A stretch of 64,000 nucleotides of DNA, taken from positions 640,001 through 704,000 of the forward strand of contig CATNEN010000027.1 in the NCBI GenBank assembly GCA_950097015.1, written 5' to 3'. This DNA comes from Macrostomum hystrix (lineage: Eukaryota; Platyhelminthes; Macrostomidae). Positions 45,521 to 56,400 of the stretch are shown here, in pieces (positions within the stretch are counted from its first letter, which is position 1; the number at the start of each line of letters is the position of its first letter). The position numbers and the translations under genes are program-made. Below the pieces are notes generated by a model. That model did not search any database. It saw only the letters and a program-made list of their open reading frames with translations, and was not told the origin of the DNA.

Positions 45521-45865
45521 ATGGGCCAGACTCTGATCTCGGAGCGATTGCGTCACTCAGTTGAGAACATCCGCTCGGCAGCTGAGCGCGATGACGCTGA
45601 CGAGGATGTCAACCCGATGGGCGGGCCGCGCTGCTACGCGGCGGCACTGCAGCCGGGAGCTGGCGGCGGCGGCGGCGACTACTTCGCGCACTGGTATGCG
45701 GCTTTGTCCCGCTGCCGTCAGGAGCACTTGTCCGGGTCGGCCGGCGACTTCGCCAAATGCTCCAGCCTGCTCAGGCAGCTGGATCAGCGCCAGGCTCACG
45801 TCCGCTCGGAGCGAGAGACCCGACTAGAGATGCTGGACAGATGGCAGGCTGGCGGCAGTAGCTAG
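45521..45865 (+). CDS. small 114-residue protein, unknown function
   Basis: Intact ORF with GC-rich codon use, preceded by a clear acceptor (TGATTGACAG) 15 bases before the ATG and followed by AATAAA at 46170-46175. It starts MGQTLISERLRHS: Gly2 with a small residue nearby is compatible with N-myristoylation. A flexible Gly-rich middle (QPGAGGGGGDYF) is followed by a helical, basic C-terminal half with two cysteines 15 residues apart (LSRCRQEHL, FAKCSSLLRQL). The helix and cysteines faintly recall CHCH-type mitochondrial proteins, but a twin CX9C pattern is absent. I do not recognise the family. Confidence 0.6.
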   Translation: MGQTLISERLRHSVENIRSAAERDDADEDVNPMGGPRCYAAALQPGAGGGGGDYFAHWYAALSRCRQEHLSGSAGDFAKCSSLLRQLDQRQAHVRSERETRLEMLDRWQAGGSS

Positions 45866-46540
45866 CGAGCCTCGTGACTCAGTCGGCACTGGTGTGTGCC
45901 GATTCAAATATCAAATGCGTTTTCTGAGACACTGAACATCCTACTGCAAGTAGTGCTGCTCTAATACAAATCTTTACATTTTGCCATTTAACTTTCAAAG
46001 CAAGTTAAAATACGAACTACTGATATGCTTACTAACTCAAATGACTCGTGTCAAATCTAACTTGCTGCCTTGATCTCTGTTCCTCTCTCTCTGTGTTTGA
46101 GTACGTGTACATAGAAATGTGTAAAAAGTACAGATTTCCTGCATAGTTTTTCGTTTTTCTGATATTCTTAATAAAACCATCATGTGTTTTATCATGTGTT
46201 AACCAAAACAGAGTTTTTATCACAGTATTTTTTTATCTTTTGATGATTTGTTGTGTTTTAGTTTTTGCTTTTTCAGTTCTGTTTTTCGTATTTTGCAACT
46301 ATCGTCTGATATAATTTAATGTTGAATTATGAAATTTCCTACAAAAATTTTCCAATTACAATTACCATTATGAACTCAATAGTCAAGATCAAATTTTGAC
46401 AATGAAAACTGCTACAGTCGATAGTTAACACTCGCTGTATACAGTGCACACAGATTTCTTGTGAATAAATTATAGTTCTAATTAGTTCCTTAATTAAAGT
46501 TCCTTAAGCTTAGAATGGGTAAGGGCCTCAGCTGGGGTAG
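45866..46540. other. intergenic / 3' UTR
   Basis: AT-rich, no gene. AATAAA occurs at 46170-46175, a likely poly(A) signal of the upstream small gene. Confidence 0.4.
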
Positions 46541-46544
46541 AAAT

Positions 46545-46810
46545 ATAAATGAGTGCTGCAACCAGTCCATGGACTGAACAGCTGTACTCAGTCTATGGAT
46601 GTGCCGTGCAATAGCTGCGGCTGTGCCGCCGGCTGTACATCTGGCCGAACTAATGCCGGGCGCACAACTAACAAAAAGACGGAACAGATAAGTCTACGAC
46701 TCTTCAGCCTAGTGGTGATGAAGAGTCGGCCCCTCAACAGGAAGGTCGGGGGTTCGATTCTCGACTCCGCTGGAACAATTTGTGTCCTTTAGCAAGACAC
46801 TTAACTCGGC
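46545..46810 (+). mobile_element. two SINE-B fragments
   Basis: 46555-46640 is the 3' half of SINE-B (CAGTCCATGGACTGAACAGC, ATAGCTGCGGCTGTGCC). 46705-46805 is the 5' half with an intact B box (GGTTCGATTC) and TGTGTCCTTTAGCAAGACAC. They are in reversed order, so they are separate truncated copies head-to-tail. Confidence 0.75.
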
Positions 46811-47450
46811 AAAAAATGAGTTTAACACTTAATTCTCTTCTTCGGCGAGTCACCTGTGACTTGTTCTGTAGTCTAGAGGATTTTGTTAGAAGTGCACTCG
46901 AATCTATGCTGGTAAATCACGCTTTGCCTCGACTACAGTTTGAGAGACAATTCCAATTGACGGCAGCGTTCAGCGAAACTGCAGGTGAAACAAAATTCGG
47001 CTTTATCACGCCTTCAAGCCCTGTCCCTCCGCTTCTCGTCCCCCGTCGATCCCGTCTTCTTCTCCCGGCCGACGACATCGAGTTTCTCGTCTGTCCGCCC
47101 GCCCGTCTCCACTTGATTCGCCGAGCAGCCGATGACGCCACTCGGGTGATCGGCTCGGCTAGGGGGATGAGCGAAAAACTGCGAAGAAAAGCGGGCGCAA
47201 GGGAGCGGGGATTCTTTTCGAACTCTTTTTCTATTTCTTCCCCAATTTGTACGGCGCTGGGATGGGAATTTATTTGAGTCAGCGCTGCTGAAGCCGGATG
47301 AAGGAGGAATCGCCAAATCGGATTACCGGCCACGGAAAGGAAGACCGTGAAATAAATCTTAGTGCGATATTGAGAGGAGAAATTTTTTTAACGCCGCCAC
47401 AAACCAGAAGGGAATCGCTTCGCATTGTGGATCTCAGCCAGCCGCCTGCC
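46811..47450. other. 5' flank of the receptor guanylyl cyclase
   Basis: Moderately GC-rich. Overlapping ORFs on both strands (46780-47277 plus, 46917-47333 minus) have no recognisable motif, and neither looks better than the other. It is probably promoter and 5' UTR. GTGGATCTCAG ends about 12 bases before the cyclase ATG and is acceptor-like. Confidence 0.4.
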
Positions 47451-50400
47451 ATGCCGCAGTTGCTGCCGCTGCCGCTGCTGCTGCCGCTGCTGCTGCTGCT
47501 GCACATGTCAGCGGCTGCCGCTGCCGGCCCAGTCGAGGTTTGGGTGCTCACTCTGGGCGACAGCTGCGGCGGGGTCGGAGTGAACGGCAGCGGCTTGAGA
47601 ATCTCCAGCCTGTTCAACACCACCGCCTCCCTTATGCTGCCCTCGAGTCTGTCGGCAGCCTCCATCGCCATCCGGTCCATGCCGCTGACCTGCGACCCAG
47701 CCACCGGACGGCCCGGTCGCGACTCGCTCGGCGCCGTAGTGGCCGCGGTGCTCGACCGTCGCGACCCGCTGGTCTGGCTGGGCTTCCCGCAGCCGGATCT
47801 GTGCCAGCTGGCCGCGGCCTGGACCGGCGTCGGGGCGGCCAACGCCACCGCCGTGTCTTGGAACTGCTTGGACCCGCCGGCGCCGGCGCTGCCGAGTCTG
47901 GCGCCTTCGCTGGCCACTCTGGTGCGCGGCATTGTGACCCTGCTGAATCGGTTCCGCTGGCAGGGCCTGGCGGTGCTGTGGCAGAGCGGCTCCGACTATT
48001 GGCAGCGGGCCGCCTACCAGTTCGGGGCGCAGCTGTCCCTGCTCGACTACGAAATCCCCGCGGCCGCCTTCCTCAGCGTTGGAGCCGACGGCAGCACCGC
48101 GTCCGACGCGCTCGCAAGACTTCGACGTGTCTCCAATGTTAAAGGTTGGCGGCCTTATTCAAATCTTCATGGCTTGTCGTGCAATTTACGCTCTTTTGGG
48201 GGCCAAACTCCAAAACACAGTGAGAGTGTACACTGCCTGACAATGAGAAAGTCGGGGGTTCAACCCCTTACTCCACTGAAACGAATTTGTGTCCTTTAGC
48301 AAGACACGTAACTCTGCATTCTTCAGCTCACCCAGCTGTTAAATTGGTTCCAGCATTAGCTGGGGTAATTGAGGTTATTTTGGCGTCCTGTTTAAAAACA
48401 GAAAACTTAGGTTAACTTGACCTAGATTGACCTAGATTAACAATATGCGCCTCTGCAAAGCACCTTTGGATGCGTTGCGCATAGCTGCGGCCGTGACCTT
48501 CAATGTTCTTTTCTGTGCTCTTTAATGAAGAATAAAGACATATACTTATATTACTAATCTAAATAGCAGTACACGTGCCATTGTGACTCAATATTGCGTT
48601 CGTGGACTCAAGGGCGATCTGAACGGCGGCTGCGTTGTAAAAAATGTTGATCTCTCACGGGCCACCGTGATAGTGGACATTGCTATCAACGCGCTGTTCT
48701 ATTGGCCAATTTCTGTCCTTCTTCCTGCAATTAGTCAGCGTCAGTAGGCAAAAGGGAGGCGCCTCCGCCTGCGATTCTGCTTCAGTTAGTCCTAGCTAGT
48801 GCTTCCTCATTCAGACCACTGGGGCCAGCTGATCTATGCGTTTTTGGGCCAAAGGCTTGCAATTTGAGCTCAGCCCGCCCACTTCCCTTAGATGCCATCA
48901 GTAATTAGCCCCGCGGGAGCCGACCTAGAGGAAGGCAACAGTTTCTCTAGTCTTCCACGCAGCTGCTGCAGGCTTAAGAAACTAGTCATAAAAGACTAAC
49001 TAATAATGCGTTAAAATGAGCTAGCGAGCCCAGCGACAAATGAGAAGGCGCGGGCCGCTTGCTGCGGAATCTGTTTCTCCGCTTCTTACTAATCATGCGA
49101 CGTTTCTGTGCCTCGGCAAGATTGGGAAAGAGAGGCAGAGAGAGGCAGAGAGAGAGAGAGAGAGGGAGAGACAGTAGCGAGAGCAGAAGGCTACAGTCGG
49201 AATCCAGTTGCCGTCCCTGTGCATGTTCAGATATCAAGATGGATTGGGCGCCATGCCGAGTCGGCGCTTTGAAACATACACTTCAACTCGTTTTCTTATT
49301 TGCCTCATCCTCCGTCCTTGCTCAAACTCTGATCTCTCTCCTGTGTTCCTTTCTTCTCATCTCGAAAGCGTCTAGCTGTGATACCCCAGGAATGATGACA
49401 TTTGAGACCGCTCGCCGTCTCTCCTTTGAAAAATGTTGCTATTCGAAGAGACTGGGCCTGAGTGGGGCGAACTGTTTTGGTCCTCAAATCTGGCCTAATT
49501 AAATTTGCTTTGCTAGGCCTAGGTAAATTAGGCTCTCATTAATTCAGGTGATTTCTTGTTGCACTGATACAGACAACTGGTCAATGCTTGCCAGTCAAAG
49601 CACTCGCGTGTCGCAATAAATCTCATGAATAGAGAGCTAGAGTAGCTATTTGAAATGTTGATGACGAGGTATATCAGACGAACAGCTTCGTTTGTGAGTT
49701 CTTATGGACGAGGTGTCGAATGTAGTCTTGGTTCATGAATGATATGGTAGTAATAGAGGTATAGAATACAGGTTTTGGTTTATGAATGGTAGTTGTTGAG
49801 GTTTCGAATGCAGGTCTTGGTTTGTGAATTTTACTTGTCGGCGTATCGAATGTAGTTGATTTGTGAATGGTGATGTAAAATAGAATTTTTACACAAAAAC
49901 TATGCACTCTCAATCGCCAACTTCTCAAAATCCGCAGTGGTCATTCTGCTGATGGAGACGCCAGTTGCAGTAGACACGATCCAGGCATCCAGGACCCTAG
50001 GATACTCAGACGCGGCCTATATTTTCCTTCTAATTAGCGAAACGGTACACCTGGCGGACCTGACGTTTGCCTGGAACAGTCTGCTGGCTGCCAAAGACGG
50101 CCTGAACTCCTCGGCAGCCGGGTCCCTGGTGATTCTGGGCGCCCTGCCCGCCGGAGCCAATGCCACGTCAGATAGCTCCGACACTCGCGTAGGACAGAGG
50201 GTCAGTCGGTGCATATTTTTGGCACAGCTAGCATTTACCATTTTTTCGCTATTATGTCTGCAAGAGAATCCAGAGCTTCCTTATTGTTTCGCATGCCAGG
50301 TGCACTTCGGCATGCAGACTGGAGTGTCCTGGGCTGCCTTGGCCAGCGCATCTCTCAGCTTTCCAGCCGCTTCCGCCTTCTTTAATCTGACGATTCCACT

Positions 50401-53400
50401 GTCCGCTGGCGACTTCAACGCCAGCAGCGGCGGCCATTTGGTTATCGGTTCAGATGGTCAGGCACGACTCGACCTTGTGCTGCTTGACTACTGGCCGTCC
50501 AGGAACCAGTTCATGCCGGTTCTGACAGTAAACTGGCCGGCCTACAACTCGGTGCAGGCCCTGGCTAACGCTCTTGGCACCGTACCTAACGAGGACTCCT
50601 GCTTCCTGTCCGTCTGCCAGGCGTCGGAAGTGACGGGTAAAACTGTCAAAGTTTTTATACGTCTCTCGGCCTCCCCTCCTCACTAATCATGATGTTTTTT
50701 CCTCACCCCTCTCGACCCTCCACCTCATTGCTCTTCGCTGCATTTTACTTACCCCTCTCGACCCTCCACCTCACTCCTCTTGGCTGTATTTTACTTACCC
50801 CTCTTGACCCTCCACCTCACTGCTCTTCGCTGTGTTTTCCTCACCCCTCTCGACCCTCCAACTCACTCCTCTTGGCTGTATTTGCCTTACCCCTCTCGAC
50901 CCTCCACCTCACTCCTCTTGGCTGTGTTTTCCTTACCCCTCTCGACCCTCCACCTCACTCCTCTTGGCTGTGTTTTCCTTACCCCTCTCGACCCTCCACC
51001 TCACTCCTCTTGGCTGTGTTTTCCTTACCCCTCTCGACCCTCCACCTCACTCCTCTTGGCTGTGTTTTCCTTACCCCTCTCGACCCTCCACCTCACTCCT
51101 CTTGGCTGTGTTTTCCTTACCCCTCTCGACCCTCCACCTCACTCCTCTTGTCTGAATTTTCCTTACCCCTCTCGACCCACCACCTCACTCCTATTCGCTA
51201 TGTTAAATTCATGATCACTAGCTTACGATTTAACTTCCATCGTGATGTAAACGAAAAATATTGCGTCTAATAAAATGTTGATTGCATAGGTGCACCCAAT
51301 TCTCACGAAAAACAGTTTTCCATCGCTGTCTCGTCCAGCGCAATCAGCTAAATTCCAACCTAGCCCCTCTATACTCTTTGATCTCCAGGTGGATTCACAG
51401 CCACGCACGGAGTAATTCTGCTGGCGTCTCTGCTCTTGGCCACCGGAGCAGGATTTTTTGTTTTTCTGCTCATCAGGTGAGGCTTGCAGCGGGGGAGGGA
51501 AGCGGGCGAGTAGGGTTTCACAGTCCTGCACGCAAATGCTGCCACACGCAGAAATCACCGACCTGAAAGGAATTTTGTGCTCTTACTAGTAAAATGAGTT
51601 TTTTATAATGCTAGCAATGGGAAGACAGTTTTTTCTTATTTTCATCAATAAATTTTGTTTTCGTTGCTTGAACTCTAGCCTCTTAAATTTACAGGCGCTA
51701 CCAAAGCCGGAAGGAACTGGCCAAAGGACCCAACAAGATGCTTCTCTACCCCATGGATGTGGAGTTCCAGAAAAACCGCGTCAACAAGAGCGTGCCGGTG
51801 AGAGTAGATTGATGGGATGGGAGGTGAGAGTATATAGATAGATGAGATGGGGCGGTAAGAGTAGATTGGTGGGATGGGCGGTGAGACTAGATAGATAAGA
51901 TAGATGGGGCGGTGAGAGTAGATAGATGAGATGGGGCGGTGAGAGTAGATTGATGGGATGGGCGGTGAGAGTATATAGATAGATGAGATGGGGCGGTGAG
52001 AGTAGATTGATGGGATGGGCGGTGAGAGTATATAGATAGATGAGATGGGGGGTGAGAGTAGATAGATGGGATGGGCGGTGAGAGTAGATAGATAGATGAG
52101 ATGGGGCGGTGAGAGTAGATTGATGGGATGGGCGGTGAGAGTAGATAGATGAGATCGGGCGGTGAGAGTAGATACATGAGATGGGACGGTGAGAGTAGAT
52201 TGATGAGATAAGGCGGTGAGAGTAGATAGATAAGATGGGACGGTGAGAGTAGATAGATGAGATGGGACAGTGAGACTAGATAGATAAGATGGACGGTGAG
52301 AGTAGATAGATAAGATGGGACGGTGAGAGTAGATAGATAAGATGGGACGGTGAGAGTAGATAGATGAGATGGGACGGTGAGAGTAGATTGATGAGATAAG
52401 GCGGTGAGAGTAGATAGATAAGATGGGACGGTGAGAGTAGATAGATAAGATGGGACGGTGAGAGTAGATAGATGAGATGGGACAGTGAGACTAGATAGAT
52501 AAGATGGACGGTGAGAGTAGATAGATAAGATGGGACGGTGAGAGTAGATAGATGAGATGGGACGGTGAGAGTAGATTGATGAGATAAGGCGGTGAGAGTA
52601 GATAGATAAGATGGGACGGTGAGAGCAGATAGATAAGATGGGTTGGTGAGAGTAGATAGATGAGATGGGACAGTGAGAGTAGATAGATAAGATTGGGCGG
52701 TGAGAGTTGAATGCAGATAGATAAGATGGATATGAAGATGGCGCAATGGAAGGCATCGATCAACAGCCAGCTCGACTGTCGTCAATTTCAGAGCCTGAAG
52801 GCCGCAGACGTGACGGTGGCCGAGGTGGCTCTGCCCGGCCTGCTGCAGAACCAGAATCACCAGGCGGAGACATTACGCAACGCTGTGGCCGAAAGGCGAT
52901 CTTTAAAGAGTCCGACTAGTGAGTCTGATGCCACTGACTCCAACACGGCCAAGTACAATGTGAGGCCAAGATCATGTTATCTACACACTATTCGACTCGT
53001 GAACAATGTGATTCAAGGATAATGTTATTCAAGGATAATGTGATTCGAGGATGATGTGATTCAAGGATAATTTTATTCAAGGATAATGTGATTCGAGGAT
53101 AATGTGATTCGAGGATAATTTTATTCAAGGATAATGTGATTCGAGGATAATGTGATTCGAGGATGATGTGTTTCAAGGATAATGTGTTTCAAAGATAGTG
53201 TGATTCGAGGATAATGTGATTCAATTATAATGTGATTCAAGGATAATGTGTTTCAAGGATAATGTGTTTCAAGGATAATGTGATTCAAGGATAATGTGAT
53301 TCAATTATAATGTGTTTCAAGGATAATGTGTTTCAAGGATAATGTGATTCAAGGATAATGTGATTCAATGATAATGTGATTCAAGGATAATGTCATTCAT

Positions 53401-56400
53401 GGAGTCTTATGACGGAGGCTGTGGTTGGAGGCATATCGGGAACTTTATGCTCATGGGTTATCATGATCACCCCATATCATGCATCCTGTGATCCGGTCAC
53501 TTTTATGTTTTTTGAAAATGAAAATCAATATTCCAGGGCGATTTCATTCACGTGAGCTACCTGCATCTGCCGGGACACTCGGTCAAGAGTCGCATGATGA
53601 CCTACATCAGGCAGCTGCGAGAGATTCGCAACGAGAATGTCAACCCGTTTGTTGGCCTTCTGGTCGACATGGAATACCTGGGCATGGTCTGGGACCACTG
53701 TACCAGGGGCAGTCTCAAGGTAACTCATTAACAGATTAGTCAGTTACATTTTCACATGCCTTTTAAATATGCCGAAAGCAAAATTAGGACCTGTGTTTCT
53801 GTTGCAATTAGATAATTAATCACCCGTTTACTGTATTTTACTTTTATCAGGACATTATCAACAATCCGTCAGTGAACCTGGACTGGGAATTCAAGCTGTC
53901 TCTACTAACGGACCTTGTCAGGGTGAGTTTAGTTCTCGTGAGAGATGGGATTCTGTGAGAGATGGGATTCTGTGAGAGATGGGATGCTGTGAGAGATGGG
54001 ATTCTGTGAGAGATGGGATTCTGTGAGAGATGGGATTCTGTGAGAGATGGGATTCTGTGAGAGATGGGATGCTGTGAGAGATGGGATTCTGTGAGAGATG
54101 GGATTCTGTGAGAGATGTGATTCTGTGAGAGATGGGATTCTGTGAGAGATGGGATTCTGTGAGAGATGGGATTCTGTGAGAGATGGGATTCTGTGAGAGA
54201 TGTGATTCTGTGAGAGATGGGATTCTGTGAGAGATGGGATTCTGTGAGAGATGGGATTCTGTGAGAGATCGGATTCTGTGAGAGATCGGATTCTGTGAGA
54301 GATGGGATTCTGTGAGAGATCGGATTCTGTGAGAGATGGGATTCTGTGAGAGATGGGATTCTGTGAGAGATGGGATTCTGTGAGAGATGGGATTCTGTGA
54401 GAGGTGGGATTCTGTGAGAGATCGGATTCTGTGAGAGATCGGATTCTGTGAGAGATGGGATTCTGTGAGAGATCGGATTCTGTGAGAGATGGGATTCTGT
54501 GAGAGATGGGATGCTGTGAGAGATGGGATTCTGTGAGAGATGGGATTCTGTGAGAGATGGGATTCTGTGAGAGATGGGATTCTGTGAGAGATCGGATTCT
54601 GTGAGAGATCGGATTCTGTGAGAGATGGGATTCTGTGAGAGATGGGATTCTGTGAGAGATCGGATTCTGTGAGAGATCGGATTCTGTGAGAGATCGGATT
54701 CTGTGAGAGATGGGATTCTGTGAGAGATGGGATTCTGTGAGAGATGGGATGCTGTGAGAGATGGGATTCTGTGAGAGATGGGGTTCTGTGAGAGATGGGA
54801 TTCTGTGAGAGATGGGATGCTGTGAGAGATGGGATTCTGTGAGAGATGGGATTCTGTGAGAGATGGGATTCTGTGAGAGATGGGATTCTGTGAGAGATGG
54901 GATGCTTTGAGAGATGGGATTCTGTGAGAGATGGGATTCTGTGAGAGATGGGATTCTGTGAGAGATGGGATTCTGTGAGAGATGGGATTCTGTGAGAGAT
55001 GGGATTCTGTGAGAGATGGGATTCTGTGAGAGATGGGATGCTTTGAGAGATGGGATTCTGTGAGAGATCGGATTCTGTGAGAGATCGGATTCTGTGAGAG
55101 ATGGGATGCTGTGAGAGATGGGATTCTGTGAGAGATGGGATGCTTTGAGAGATGGGATTCTGTGAGAGATCGGATGCTGTGAGAGATGGGATTTAAGATG
55201 CTGCATAAAGCCTCATTATTGACATTTGTCTCATCTGTGTCAGGGCCTGCGCTACCTGCACCACAGCCCGGTGTCCATTCACGGCAACCTGAACTCCAGC
55301 AACTGCGTGGTGGACGGCCGCTGGGTGCTGAAGCTGACGGACTTTGGCTTGAACTTTGTCTACAACATCTACAGCCAACGGCCGCAGTTCACGGATGAGC
55401 AGTTGCTGTGGACAGCGCCGGAGATTCTCCGAGAGCCGCCGCCGCCGACTGGCACACATCCGGGCTCGCAGAAGGGCGACGTCTACAGCTTCTCCATCGT
55501 CATGCAGGAGATCATCACCAGGGAGGCGCCATTCGGCATGATGGGCATGACGCCGGACGAGATTTTGCGCAAGGTGCGCAAGCCGCCGCCGCTGTGCCGG
55601 CCGCAGGTCACGCAGAGCGAAGCGCCGCCAGCCTACATCCAGGTGCGATGGGGTGTGGGATACGGGGGTGTGGGATAAGGAATATGCGATATGGGATATG
55701 GGATATGGGATATGGGATATGGGATATGGGATATGGGTATGGGATATGGGTTACGGGTATTGGATATGGGATATAGGACATGGGATATGGGTTACGGGTA
55801 TTGGATATGGGATATGGGATATGGGATATGGGATATGGGATATGGGATAGTGGATATGGGATATGGGATATGAAATGTGGGGATTGAGAATTCAGGATAT
55901 GGGATATTGTATTTTGGGAAGTGGTTTCAGCTCACACTCTTCAGCCTGAACTCATCCGCGCAGGTGTTGAAGCAGGCCTGGGCTGAGAGTCCTGAGATGC
56001 GGCCTGACATGGACTCCATCTACCAGACCTTCAAGGGCCTCCTGCAGGGCCGCAAGATGAACATTGTCGACCACATGTTTAAGATGATGGAGAAGTACTC
56101 GGCCGATTTAGAGGAGACTGTGAGGGACCGGACTGCCGAGCTGGAGGTCGAGAAGAAGAAGACGGAGATGCTCATTGCTCGCATGCTGCCTAAGTGAGTC
56201 GACTGCACTTTTCCAATTGATGGGTCAGGCTATTGACTGTGACTGACAGCAGAGGGCTGTGACTGACGGCTGAGAATTGTGACTGACGGCTGAGAATCAT
56301 GATTGACGGCTGATGATTGTGATTGACAGCTGATGATTGTGATTGACAGCTGATGATTGTGATTGACAGCTGAGGATTGTGACTGACAGCTGATGATTGT

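Noticed and set aside
46780-47277. 165-residue ORF upstream of the cyclase
   Set aside because: It begins in SINE-B sequence, competes with an equally long antisense ORF, and has no recognisable motif.
51887-52860. Overlapping minus-strand ORFs with [11 protein letters not shown]-type repeats
   Set aside because: Antisense reading of the intron 5 array.
53929-55206. 425-residue minus-strand ORF ([16 protein letters not shown] repeats)
   Set aside because: The 17-bp minisatellite of cyclase intron 8 read antisense; three units make 51 bp, hence the 17-residue period.
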